DNA from: Clostridia bacterium
GTDB lineage: Bacteria; Bacillota; Clostridia; Oscillospirales; SIG627
Direction of reading: 5' to 3'
Length of the DNA: 32,124 bases
Assembly: GCA_017467865.1 (NCBI GenBank)
Contig: JAFUKG010000003.1
Location: 1 to 32,124, forward strand
This document shows, in pieces, positions 1 to 9,973 of this stretch. Every line of letters begins with the position of its first letter. Within the stretch, counting starts at the first letter, position 1. A program made the position numbers and the translations under genes. The notes under the pieces were generated by a model, which saw nothing but the letters and a program-made list of their open reading frames with translations, did not search any database and was not told the DNA's origin.

Positions 1-324
1 GCCAACTTTACAAGCGGGCTGGGTATACTTTTCGGCATTGGAGGGGGCTTTTTCATTTCTTTTCCATTTATGGCATTTTTCTCTTCCCTGCTTCTTCGTA
101 AGTTTGCAAAAACCTTTATCCCCAGATTTTCGGTTTTCTTTATTATGACTCTTGCCTCCTACGTTGTTGAAGCATTATGGCTTATCATCACAAAAATGAG
201 CGGGCTGGGTGTTGGGGGCATTCTCGCAAGCTACGTTCTTCCTTTTATATACGTTGACGTTATCAAATGTGCTCTTGCGCCCTTTATTATATCAAAAATC
301 GAAGGAATGATAAAGAAATGGTAA
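1..324 (+). CDS. bioY: Biotin transporter BioY (ECF S component), 5' truncated by window edge
   Basis: Membrane substrate-binding subunit of the biotin ECF transporter. Only the C-terminal 107 residues are in the window; the reading frame is open from base 1, so the start lies outside. Visible are a Gly-rich membrane segment (SGLGILFGIGGGFFISFPF), two or three further hydrophobic helices, and a closing stretch (YVLPFIYVDVIKCALAPFI) typical of the BioY C-terminus, where the last helix precedes a short basic tail ending IKKW. The next gene is birA, which overlaps it by 7 nt, so uptake and attachment of biotin are translationally linked. Family assignment rests on the C-terminal pattern and the birA neighbour; another ECF S component is possible but less likely. 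Confidence 0.85.
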   Translation, partial: ANFTSGLGILFGIGGGFFISFPFMAFFSSLLLRKFAKTFIPRFSVFFIMTLASYVVEALWLIITKMSGLGVGGILASYVLPFIYVDVIKCALAPFIISKIEGMIKKW

Positions 325-1043
325 AGTGGCAGATTGAAAGGTTTGACACTCTTGAGTCAACGAACACCTATCTTAAAATCCTTGCTGAAAAGGGTGCCAA
401 GGAAGGGCTGGTTATCGTTGCTGACAGTCAGACCTCGGGCAGAGGACGGCGTGGAAAAAGCTTCTTTTCACCGAGCAAAACTGGTCTCTACATGAGTTTT
501 CTCATTCGTCCCAAGGCTTCTCCCGAAGAAACACTTTTTGTGACAACGGCTGCGGCGGTGGCTCTTTGCCGTGCCATTGAAAAAATATATCCTCACAAGC
601 CCATGATAAAGTGGGTAAACGACGTTTATTTAGGAGATAAAAAGGTTGCAGGCATTCTCACCGAGGCTTCCTTTAAAAGTGCAGAGGCGCTTGATTTCGT
701 TATAGTAGGAGTGGGTGTAAATGTCACCACCGAAATCTTTCCCGAAGAGATAGAGGACATTGCCCTCTCTCTTGGAAAAGAAGATAAAAGAGACTTACTT
801 CTGAAAGCTGTTCTTGAAGAGTTCTCGGCAATATATGACTCTTTTCCCTCTCATGATTTTTACGAAGAATACAAGAGCCGTTCCATGCTTATAGGACGGG
901 AGATAGAAATACTCGGTGACGAAAAGCGTTTCGGCAAGGTTATCGGCGTAGACAACCGCTGTCATCTGATAGTGGAGCTTGAAAACAAAGAAATAATTTC
1001 CCTCTCAACCGGAGAGGTTTCCACAAGGCTCAAAACAGTGTGA
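318..1043 (+). CDS. birA: Biotin--[acetyl-CoA-carboxylase] ligase, monofunctional (class I)
   Basis: Cytoplasmic enzyme that makes biotinyl-AMP and transfers biotin to a lysine of biotin carboxyl carrier proteins. The start at 318 (ATGGTAAAG) is chosen because the protein then begins directly at the catalytic domain (IERFDTLESTN) and the ATG overlaps the bioY stop, with AAGGA about 11 nt upstream; an earlier in-frame ATG at 267 lies inside bioY. The 241 residues contain the biotinyl-AMP loop GRGRRG (41-46), KWVNDVYLG (98-106) and GVGVNV, and a small C-terminal domain. There is no N-terminal helix-turn-helix, so unlike Escherichia coli BirA it should not repress biotin genes. Confidence 0.95.
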   Translation: MVKWQIERFDTLESTNTYLKILAEKGAKEGLVIVADSQTSGRGRRGKSFFSPSKTGLYMSFLIRPKASPEETLFVTTAAAVALCRAIEKIYPHKPMIKWVNDVYLGDKKVAGILTEASFKSAEALDFVIVGVGVNVTTEIFPEEIEDIALSLGKEDKRDLLLKAVLEEFSAIYDSFPSHDFYEEYKSRSMLIGREIEILGDEKRFGKVIGVDNRCHLIVELENKEIISLSTGEVSTRLKTV

Positions 1044-1044
1044 T

Positions 1045-1067
1045 ATATCAAACTTCCGCTTTGATAT
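1045..1067. repeat. Perfect 8-bp inverted repeat just upstream of the beta-galactosidase promoter
   Basis: ATATCAAA (1045-1052) and TTTGATAT (1060-1067) are exact reverse complements separated by 7 bases. The repeat starts two bases after the birA stop begins and ends 7 bp before the -35 hexamer of the next promoter. It is AT-rich with no following run of T, so it is a poor terminator; an operator for a sugar-responsive regulator is the better guess, but this is inference. Confidence 0.4.
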
Positions 1068-1073
1068 TTTATC

Positions 1074-1102
1074 TTGCTCTGAGCCTTTTATTTTGTTACA
1101 AT
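1074..1102 (+). promoter_or_regulatory. Putative sigma-A promoter for the GH2 beta-galactosidase
   Basis: TTGCTC (1074-1079), a 17-bp spacer and TACAAT (1097-1102). The -10 matches consensus at five of six positions, the -35 only at three. Transcription would start near 1109, immediately before the AAGGAAG ribosome-binding site at 1111, giving a very short 5' leader. Confidence 0.45.
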
Positions 1103-1112
1103 GGTCTTATAA

Positions 1113-4097
<2,985 letters not shown>

Positions 4098-4102
4098 AGG
4101 AA

Positions 4103-4130
4103 AAACGCAAGGTGATTTCACCTTGCGTTT
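4103..4130. terminator. Bidirectional intrinsic terminator between lacZ and the convergent GH28-like gene
   Basis: A 12-13-bp perfect stem (AAACGCAAGGTGA paired with TCACCTTGCGTTT) with a tiny loop. It is followed on the plus strand by ATTTTTAC and on the minus strand by TTTTTCCTTT, so it can stop transcripts arriving from both sides. It sits 6 bases after the lacZ stop and 5 bases after the opposing gene's stop. Confidence 0.9.
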
Positions 4131-4134
4131 ATTT

Positions 4135-5496
4135 TTACTTTATTATTGCCTTTTCACTCATTTTTGTGTTTTCGTCCTGACAAACAACGTTAGAAGCCTT
4201 TATTTCAATTTCACTGTTACCGCCGAATACGTAGGAGAGATTCTTGCCTGCAACAACGTTTGAAATATTAAGGTTTTCCGCCTCACAGTTGTTAAAGTGG
4301 AAGGCGTTGAGGGTGTCAATCTTAACTCTGTGGAATATTTCCTGATAGCCGATATCACTTTCGGGTACTGAAGCGAGCATATTATACATAAAGCGGTTAA
4401 TAAACACGTTCTTTATCGTACAGCCGTTGAAGTACATACCGATACCGCCGTCAGAGGTCATCATAAAGTTATCAAAAACAGAGTCAACAACAGTATTCGC
4501 AATATATGCACCAAATCTCGCTCTTGTAACAACGTCACGTACAATGATGTTTCTTGTTTCTCCCGGCTCGTTGAGACGAGAGGGATAATCGCATATATCA
4601 CCGATACGGATAGCTGCCAGCGCTCTGTCCTTCTTATATTCGGGAGTAATGTCAACCACGTTCTTAATCTGTACGTTATAGATAACTCCGCCGCCTCTGT
4701 TGAGAATTCGGATGATATCGCAGTTGTCGCTCTGATAGGAACGAACGTTCGATATGATGATATCATGGATAGAGGTATCCATATCGCTGACTTCGATATA
4801 GTGTCCCGCAAAGTTGGTAAGTGCAATAGTGTCGTCACCTGTGAGACCGTAGATGTTTTCCACAAGGAAGTTATTACATCCGACACGAATGTCGATGCCG
4901 TCCTGATTGGGTACTTCGCCGAAGGCTTCAAATGTAATGTCTGCAATATGACCGAAGGAGCAGAACTCAAAGCACATTGCCCAATAGCGGAGATTTATAA
5001 AGCGCAGACCCTTTACTGTTATTCTCTCTACGTTTCTGAACTCAAGTCCGCGGTTAACCGCAATAGAAGGAAGCCCCTTGTAGTTAATGCTCTTAACGAA
5101 GTTTCCGTTTTCATCGTAGATGTTGAAGTCCTTCTCAAAAACTCCGTTATGCTTACCGCCGTCAAGAATTGCATTTCCCTTGCCTTCAAGACGTATATCG
5201 TACTGTCTTATTTCGCTCTTGTACCATTCACCAAAGTCGTCGGCAGAGTCGTTTTCAAAAAAGTGGATAAAGGTATCGTCTGCAAGGCGGATATGACAGT
5301 TATCCAGGGTTACAAAGCTGCCTGTATGAAGCTTAATACTTTCATCAAGTTCCCACTTGCACTCGCCCGTTCTTTCGTTTACTCTGGGTATAACTACTTC
5401 AGCCCCGTACTTTGCCGCCTCGTCAACGGCAGCCTGAATCATCTTGGAGTCGCTTCCAAGTGTCAGGTAGTCATTGGGTGTATAAACGCTTTTCAT
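4135..5496 (-). CDS. GH28-like right-handed beta-helix protein (polygalacturonase-like)
   Basis: Probable polysaccharide-active protein of the pectin-lyase fold, 453 residues. The start at 5496 (MKSVYTPNDY) is preferred over an ATG four codons earlier because GGAGGA then sits 6 nt upstream instead of inside the coding region. The N-terminus (SDSKMIQAAVDEA) is the usual entry to this fold, followed by repeated short strand patterns (ITVKGLRFIN, LVENIYG, IYNVQIKN). NQDGID (197-202) and GDD (220-222) match the first two catalytic aspartate motifs of GH28. The third, GHG, is not seen where expected, so the precise activity is uncertain. No signal peptide, so an intracellular role on oligosaccharides is inferred. 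It follows the DtxR gene by 29 nt and may share its transcript. Confidence 0.75.
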   Translation of the reverse strand: MKSVYTPNDYLTLGSDSKMIQAAVDEAAKYGAEVVIPRVNERTGECKWELDESIKLHTGSFVTLDNCHIRLADDTFIHFFENDSADDFGEWYKSEIRQYDIRLEGKGNAILDGGKHNGVFEKDFNIYDENGNFVKSINYKGLPSIAVNRGLEFRNVERITVKGLRFINLRYWAMCFEFCSFGHIADITFEAFGEVPNQDGIDIRVGCNNFLVENIYGLTGDDTIALTNFAGHYIEVSDMDTSIHDIIISNVRSYQSDNCDIIRILNRGGGVIYNVQIKNVVDITPEYKKDRALAAIRIGDICDYPSRLNEPGETRNIIVRDVVTRARFGAYIANTVVDSVFDNFMMTSDGGIGMYFNGCTIKNVFINRFMYNMLASVPESDIGYQEIFHRVKIDTLNAFHFNNCEAENLNISNVVAGKNLSYVFGGNSEIEIKASNVVCQDENTKMSEKAIIK

Positions 5497-5525
5497 TTTT
5501 TCCTCCATTTTATGTTGGTTATATT

Positions 5526-5891
5526 TTACCTTTCCTCAAGGTATCTTTTCATAGCATCAAAGGAGCGGTCACTTATAACGTGCTCGATACGGCAGGCGTC
5601 ATCTGTGGCGGTTTTTTCATCAACACCGAGAGCTATCAGCACGCTTGAAATAACCGTATGTCTCTCGTATATCTTATTTGCCGCTTCTATTCCCGCATCC
5701 GTCAGTGTAAGATAACCTTCCTTATCAGCCACAACGTAGCCTCCCTGCTTGAGAAGTCCTACGGCTCGGCTGACACTTGGCTTGGAATATCCCATATGCT
5801 CTGCCACGTCAATAGAGCGCACGGCTTTATTTTTCTTCGTTAAAACGTATATGGTTTCAAGATACATTTCTCCCGATTCCTGGAGCGACAT
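5526..5891 (-). CDS. Short DtxR-family metal-dependent transcriptional repressor with iron-type ligands
   Basis: DNA-binding metal sensor of 121 residues. A winged helix-turn-helix (about 24-60, with SIDVAEHMGYSKPSVSRAV as the HTH) is followed by the metal-binding/dimer domain; the SH3-like C-terminal domain of DtxR is absent, as in MntR. The ligand set reads M9, C100, E103, H104 (in ACRIEHV), which aligns with M10, C102, E105, H106 of DtxR/IdeR, whereas MntR has Asp at the first position. That favours Fe(II) over Mn(II), by inference only. The ribosome-binding site GGAGGTGAGG lies just upstream and the promoter is at 5915-5943. No iron transporter is in the window, so its targets are unknown. 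Confidence 0.88.
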   Translation of the reverse strand: MSLQESGEMYLETIYVLTKKNKAVRSIDVAEHMGYSKPSVSRAVGLLKQGGYVVADKEGYLTLTDAGIEAANKIYERHTVISSVLIALGVDEKTATDDACRIEHVISDRSFDAMKRYLEER

Positions 5892-5914
5892 GACCTCACC
5901 TCCGTTTTTTGTTT

Positions 5915-5943
5915 ATTCTATCACAAAAAAATTATTATTTCAA
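5915..5943 (-). promoter_or_regulatory. Putative sigma-A promoter of the DtxR-family gene
   Basis: Read on the minus strand: TTGAAA (5938-5943), 17-bp spacer, TAGAAT (5915-5920). The -35 lies within the last codons of the upstream TipAS-like gene, so the regulator can be transcribed apart from the exporter cluster. The leader would be about 17 nt and contains GGAGGTGAG. Confidence 0.6.
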
Positions 5944-6225
5944 GCCTTTACAGTATTCTTTTATTGCAAGACTCATATAAAATGCAGTACCTTTTCCGAA
6001 CACGTCAATTTTATCCTTAAAGTCGTCGCCTGCGTACATTGCGCCAAGTGCTTCGAGAAGCTCGTCGGTGCACTCATAACAGTTTTCAGTAAGGTATATC
6101 TGCCATTTTTTTACAAGAGCTTTTACTTCCTCTTTTGCTACGGGCGTACCCTTATCTTTAAAATCGGCAAAAGCGTAAATTATGTCGGCAAGCTTTACAT
6201 CAAAGCCGTGGTTGTCTCTTTTCAT
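5935..6225 (-). CDS. Stand-alone TipAS-type antibiotic-recognition domain protein
   Basis: 96 residues with no DNA-binding region. The second half (WQIYLTENCYECTDELLEAL, then GAMYAGDDFKDKIDVFGKGT and an AIKEYC end, 41-92) matches the pattern of the TipAS domain, the thiopeptide-binding half of the MerR-type activator TipAL: an aromatic-Cys turn, a LxxLGxMY helix, a D-F--KID loop, and a closing helix. Cysteines at 49 and 52 fall in the stretch where TipAS carries the cysteines that react with thiopeptides; this equivalence is inferred. AAGGAA lies 6 nt before the ATG. It follows the exporter gene by 98 nt on the same strand, so drug binding or sequestration alongside efflux is plausible. It could also be the remnant of a longer MerR regulator, but the start has a proper ribosome-binding site. 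Confidence 0.75.
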   Translation of the reverse strand: MKRDNHGFDVKLADIIYAFADFKDKGTPVAKEEVKALVKKWQIYLTENCYECTDELLEALGAMYAGDDFKDKIDVFGKGTAFYMSLAIKEYCKGLK

Positions 6226-6249
6226 AACAGTTCCTTTCTTTTAGCGGAA

Positions 6250-6269
6250 GATTTTGCGACAGCAAAATC
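6250..6269. repeat. Intergenic hairpin GATTTTGC-GACA-GCAAAATC
   Basis: Perfect 8-bp inverted repeat with a 4-base loop in the 98-nt gap between the exporter gene and the TipAS-like gene, followed by an AT-rich stretch (6270-6305) with loosely repeated TTCACT/CTATTACC units. Similar hairpins occur at 9791-9819, 31352-31371 and 31689-31709, suggesting a dispersed intergenic element. No T-run on either strand. Confidence 0.6.
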
Positions 6270-6309
6270 AAATTTACCTCTTCACTCTTAACTATTACCT
6301 ATTCCCTCT

Positions 6310-6327
6310 GTGAAAACTCGTTTTCAC
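6310..6327. repeat. Inverted repeat GTGAAAAC-TC-GTTTTCAC overlapping an ABC exporter stop codon
   Basis: Exact 8-bp arms around a 2-base centre. The stop codon of the downstream exporter subunit (6324-6326) is inside the right arm. A 2-nt loop is tight for RNA, so it may be a DNA-level palindrome or the end of a dispersed repeat. Confidence 0.4.
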
Positions 6328-8054
6328 GTCTGTTCCTTTCCACTTAAATAAAGCTCCTGATAGAAGCCTCCCTTTTCAAGAAGCTGACGATGTGTGCCCT
6401 TTTCAACTATTTTGCCGTCACGCATAACAAGTATGATGTCAGCCTCTCTTATAGTTGAAAGTCGGTGAGCGACAATAAAGCTTGTTTTATTTTCCATAAG
6501 GCGCAGGAATGCGTCTTGTATCTTCATTTCGGTTCTTGTATCAATAGACGACGTTGCCTCATCAAGTATGAGCATTGGCGGAGGTGCAATCATTACACGG
6601 CTGATGCAGATAAGCTGTCTCTGCCCCTCTGAAAGTCCCGTCCCCGAATCGGAAATAATTGTGTCGTAGCCTTGGGGGAGCTTCTTTATAAAGCCGTGGG
6701 CGTGAGATGCCTTGGCGGCTGCTATTACTTCCTCCATGGCAGCGTCGGGCTTACCCATTCTGATATTGTCGGCAACTGTGCCCTTCTTAATAAAGGTATC
6801 CTGAAGAACCATACCGAAATTGCGTCTCAGCTCGTGGCGGGTAACGTTTTTCGTGTTCACCTTATCAACTGTAATAGTACCCTTCTTGGGGTCATAAAAG
6901 CGCATAATAAGGTTAATAAGGGTAGTTTTACCGCATCCCGTGGGTCCCACTATTGCCACTCTCTGCCCCTCCTTAACGTCAAGAGAGAAATCCTCGATAA
7001 GAGTCTTCGCTTCGCTGTACGAGAAAGACACGCTGTCAAAGGTCACGTTACCTTCGGGGTTGATGAGCTTTTCGGTGTCACGCTCTGCTTCCGCCTTTTC
7101 TTCAATAAACTCAAATACTCTTGACGCGCAGGCAAAGGAATTCTGTAATTCGGTTATAACCGAGGATATTTCATTAAAGGGCTTAGTGTACTGTCCCGCA
7201 TAGCTTAAAAAGGCGGTAAGAGCGCCTACGCTCATCCCTCCGGCAACAACGGTAAAAGCGCCAAAGCCTCCCACAAAGGCGTAGACCATACTATTGACAA
7301 ATCGAGTGCAGGGATTGGTGAGAGATGAAAAGAATATAGCTTTAAGCGAATGCTTTTCGAGAAGAGAATTGACCTTATTGAATTTCTCTTCTGCTCTCTC
7401 TTCATAGGAAAAAGCACGTACAACCTTTTGTCCCCCTATCATTTCATCAATGATACCCGTAAGCTCGCCTCTGGTTTCAGTCTGCTTTTTGAACATACTG
7501 TAAGTATTTTTGGCAATAAAGGATGCAACGAAAAGAGAAAGGGGTGTAAGGAGTATAACGATAAGAGAAATCTTTAAATTGATATTAATCATAAAGACGA
7601 TGGTTGCCACAATGGTAACAACACCCGTAAAGAGCTGAGTAAAGCTCATTATAAGCCCGTCGGCGAACTGACCTGCATCCTGAATTATACGGCTGACAGT
7701 TTCTCCGTGGCGGTGCGAGTCGATATAGGAAAGAGGAAGGCGGAGAAGCTTCTGAAAGGCATCCCGGCGAATGTCACGGACTGTTGAAAAGGTAATCTTA
7801 TTGCCGATAATACTGACAAGCCACTGTGAAAGGGCAGCGGCAAGGGCAAAAAATACCATCTCGCCGATTATGGGGATAAGACCTTCTGTGTCAACGTTGT
7901 CCTCCTCAACGATAAGGTCTATCGCCTCACCCACAAGGATGGGGATATACAATGAAATAAGGCTGAACGAAAGAGAAAAAATGATTAACATGACTAAGAG
8001 GAGCCAATAGCCCGAAAGGTAAGAAAGAACTTTTTTCAAGGTGCCGTTTTTCAT
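6324..8054 (-). CDS. Heterodimeric ABC exporter subunit, catalytically competent half (BmrD/TM288-like)
   Basis: Membrane exporter half of 576 residues: six-helix type 1 transmembrane domain (about 15-310) then nucleotide-binding domain. Walker A GPTGCGKT (370-377), Walker B MLILDE with catalytic E499, and switch His530 (FIVAH) are intact, but the signature is LSEGQ (474-478) instead of LSGGQ. That substitution places this subunit's signature in the degenerate site formed with its partner, the usual arrangement of BmrCD, LmrCD and TM287/288. The ATG shares one base with the partner's stop (TAATG) and AGGAGGAAG precedes it, so the two are translationally coupled in equal amounts. Drug or lipid export is likely; substrate unknown. 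Confidence 0.93.
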   Translation of the reverse strand: MKNGTLKKVLSYLSGYWLLLVMLIIFSLSFSLISLYIPILVGEAIDLIVEEDNVDTEGLIPIIGEMVFFALAAALSQWLVSIIGNKITFSTVRDIRRDAFQKLLRLPLSYIDSHRHGETVSRIIQDAGQFADGLIMSFTQLFTGVVTIVATIVFMININLKISLIVILLTPLSLFVASFIAKNTYSMFKKQTETRGELTGIIDEMIGGQKVVRAFSYEERAEEKFNKVNSLLEKHSLKAIFFSSLTNPCTRFVNSMVYAFVGGFGAFTVVAGGMSVGALTAFLSYAGQYTKPFNEISSVITELQNSFACASRVFEFIEEKAEAERDTEKLINPEGNVTFDSVSFSYSEAKTLIEDFSLDVKEGQRVAIVGPTGCGKTTLINLIMRFYDPKKGTITVDKVNTKNVTRHELRRNFGMVLQDTFIKKGTVADNIRMGKPDAAMEEVIAAAKASHAHGFIKKLPQGYDTIISDSGTGLSEGQRQLICISRVMIAPPPMLILDEATSSIDTRTEMKIQDAFLRLMENKTSFIVAHRLSTIREADIILVMRDGKIVEKGTHRQLLEKGGFYQELYLSGKEQT

Positions 8055-9772
8055 TATTCTTCCTCCTCTCTGAACTGTGTATTATATATTTCTCTGTAAA
8101 CCTGACAGTTTTCAAGAAGCTCACGGTGTGTACCCTGCCCTACCGCCGCACCGTCGTCAAGCACGATTATCTTGTCGGCGTGCATAACCGAGGATGCTCT
8201 TTGGGAAACGATAAATACTGTGGGGTTATATTCAAGAGCGGAGATACTCTTTCTCATATTTCTGTCGGTTAAATAGTCAAGGGCTGACGATGAGTCGTCG
8301 AGTATAAGTATATCAGGATTTCCCACAAGAGCTCTTGCAACAGTAAGTCTCTGTCTTTGTCCGCCCGATAAATTCTTGCCCCCCTGCTCAAGCCTGAAGT
8401 CAAGTCCGCCCTCTTTTTCAAGGACGAAGCCCTTTGCCTCAGCCTTTTCAAGGGCTGAAAATATCTCTTCGTCGGTGGCGTTCGGGTCAGACCATTTCAT
8501 ATTCTCACGGATAGTTCCGCTGAAAAGAAGGGCTTTTTGAGGCACTATTCCCATTTTGGAGAGCAGTGATTTTCTTGAATACTGTTCTATATTTTTTTCA
8601 CCGACAAGCACCTGCCCGTCGGTAACTGAATAAAAGCCTGATATAAGATTTACAAGAGTAGTCTTTCCGTCGCCCGTACCGCCTATTATGCCAACGGTAT
8701 CGCCCTTTTCTGCCCTGAAGCTGATATTTTTCAGTGAAAGGTCTCCTGCCCCCTCGTATTTGAAGCTCACGTTCTTAAATTCCACACTTCCGCCCCCTGT
8801 ATATTCCTCACCCTCGGAGGAGCTCTCGGGGACAGAGAGCATTTCGGATATTCTTGAAGAAGAAGCAAGTGCCTTGGAAATCGTCACGATAAGGTTAGCC
8901 AGCTTTACAAGCTCCACAAGGATTTGGGACATATAGTTATAAAGGGCTACTACCTCGCCCTGACTAAGCGTTCCAACGCTTACTCTGAGTGCGCCTTTCC
9001 ATATGAGAACAGCGATTGAAAAGTTAACTACGATAAAGGTTATGGGATTGGTAAGAGCGGAAATCCGTCCCGTGAAGCGTTCCATTCTTGCATAGAGGTC
9101 GTTCTTTTCGTTGAAGGACGTCTCTTCCTCGTCTTCCTTGCAAAAGGCTCTTATAACTCTCACGCCCGAAAGGTTTTCACGGGTGGCGTGGGTAAGGGTA
9201 TCGAGACTTGACTGCACCTTTTTATGAAGGGGCATGGTTATAGACATAACGCCAAAAACAACCACAGAGAGCAGAAGAATCATGACAAGGAAAATAAGGG
9301 ATATTTTCTTGTCAATTGTAAACGCCATTATCATTGCGCCAAACACTACGAAGGGTGAACGAAGAAGAAGTCTGAGGGCAAGATTCATACCAGTTTGTAC
9401 CTGGTTCACGTCGCTTGTCATTCGGGTAACGAGAGTAGCGCTTCCCGCTTTGTCAAGCTGGTTATAAGAAAGCTTTCCGATATGAGCGAAGAGGGCTTTT
9501 CTGATACCCGTCACAAAACCAACCGAGGCTTTTGCGGCAAAAAACTGAGCGGTGACGGAAAAGATAAGTCCGACAGCGCCGAGAGCCACAAGCAGAAGCA
9601 TCATAGAAAGAATATATCCCTTTCCTTCTTCTCCTCTTACAATTCCCACGTCGATAATTTCTGCAATAACAAGAGGCACAAAGAGCTCAAGAAGCGCCTC
9701 GAAAAGCTTAAAAAAAGGACCTAAAGCAGTCTCTTTTTTATATGGCTTCAAAAATTTCAGTAGTTTTTTCAT
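8054..9772 (-). CDS. Heterodimeric ABC exporter subunit, degenerate half (BmrC/TM287-like)
   Basis: First gene of the exporter operon, 572 residues, with six transmembrane helices (about 15-310) and a nucleotide-binding domain. Walker A is GGTGDGKT (364-371) and the signature LSGGQ (468-472) is canonical, but Walker B ends LDD (491-493) with Asp at the catalytic Glu position, and the switch His is replaced by Gln524 (FIVSQ). These are the hallmark changes of the non-hydrolysing site in heterodimeric exporters, and they complement the LSEGQ change in the partner. AAGGA lies about 8 nt before the ATG. A promoter is proposed at 9864-9891, with a dispersed hairpin in the leader between promoter and gene. 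Confidence 0.93.
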   Translation of the reverse strand: MKKLLKFLKPYKKETALGPFFKLFEALLELFVPLVIAEIIDVGIVRGEEGKGYILSMMLLLVALGAVGLIFSVTAQFFAAKASVGFVTGIRKALFAHIGKLSYNQLDKAGSATLVTRMTSDVNQVQTGMNLALRLLLRSPFVVFGAMIMAFTIDKKISLIFLVMILLLSVVVFGVMSITMPLHKKVQSSLDTLTHATRENLSGVRVIRAFCKEDEEETSFNEKNDLYARMERFTGRISALTNPITFIVVNFSIAVLIWKGALRVSVGTLSQGEVVALYNYMSQILVELVKLANLIVTISKALASSSRISEMLSVPESSSEGEEYTGGGSVEFKNVSFKYEGAGDLSLKNISFRAEKGDTVGIIGGTGDGKTTLVNLISGFYSVTDGQVLVGEKNIEQYSRKSLLSKMGIVPQKALLFSGTIRENMKWSDPNATDEEIFSALEKAEAKGFVLEKEGGLDFRLEQGGKNLSGGQRQRLTVARALVGNPDILILDDSSSALDYLTDRNMRKSISALEYNPTVFIVSQRASSVMHADKIIVLDDGAAVGQGTHRELLENCQVYREIYNTQFREEEE

Positions 9773-9790
9773 TTGCTTTTCCTTTATAAC

Positions 9791-9819
9791 GCTGATGAAG
9801 ATTTTACATCAGCAAAATC
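9791..9819. repeat. Dispersed intergenic hairpin in the exporter leader
   Basis: Two nested inverted repeats share the same bases: GCTGATG (9791-9797) with CATCAGC (9807-9813), and GATTTT (9800-9805) with AAAATC (9814-9819). The second pairing repeats the GATTTTGC...GCAAAATC design seen at 6250-6269. Being in the likely 5' leader, the two alternative stems could influence expression, though they may just be a repeat. Confidence 0.5.
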
Positions 9820-9863
9820 AACCTTAATTATTCGCTATTCATTACAAAATGAGTATTACCTAT

Positions 9864-9891
9864 ATTTTACCACATAAAAAAATATAATCAA
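9864..9891 (-). promoter_or_regulatory. Putative promoter of the ABC exporter operon
   Basis: On the minus strand TTGATT (9886-9891), 16-bp spacer, TAAAAT (9864-9869). The spacer is one base short of optimal. It would give a leader of about 85 nt containing the hairpin at 9791-9819. Confidence 0.4.
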
Positions 9892-9918
9892 TGATTTTTC
9901 AAAAAAACACAATTTTAT

Positions 9919-9947
9919 TTGAATTATTCATACTTTTGTGTTATACT
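9919..9947 (+). promoter_or_regulatory. Putative sigma-A promoter of the lipoprotein gene
   Basis: TTGAAT (9919-9924), 17-bp spacer, TATACT (9942-9947); four and five matches to consensus. It is back-to-back with the exporter promoter, with under 30 bp between the two -35 boxes. Confidence 0.65.
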
Positions 9948-9973
9948 CGTAGCGTAGAAACGGAGGAGTTAAT

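Noticed and set aside
4765..5715. A 316-codon plus-strand frame opposite the beta-helix and DtxR genes
   Set aside because: It is fully antisense to two well-supported genes, spans their boundary, has a Cys/Val/Ser-rich composition with no motif, and no ribosome-binding site.
5526..5891. Naming this gene mntR
   Set aside because: The first metal ligand is Met rather than Asp and ACRIEH is present, so the ligand set is of the DtxR/IdeR type.
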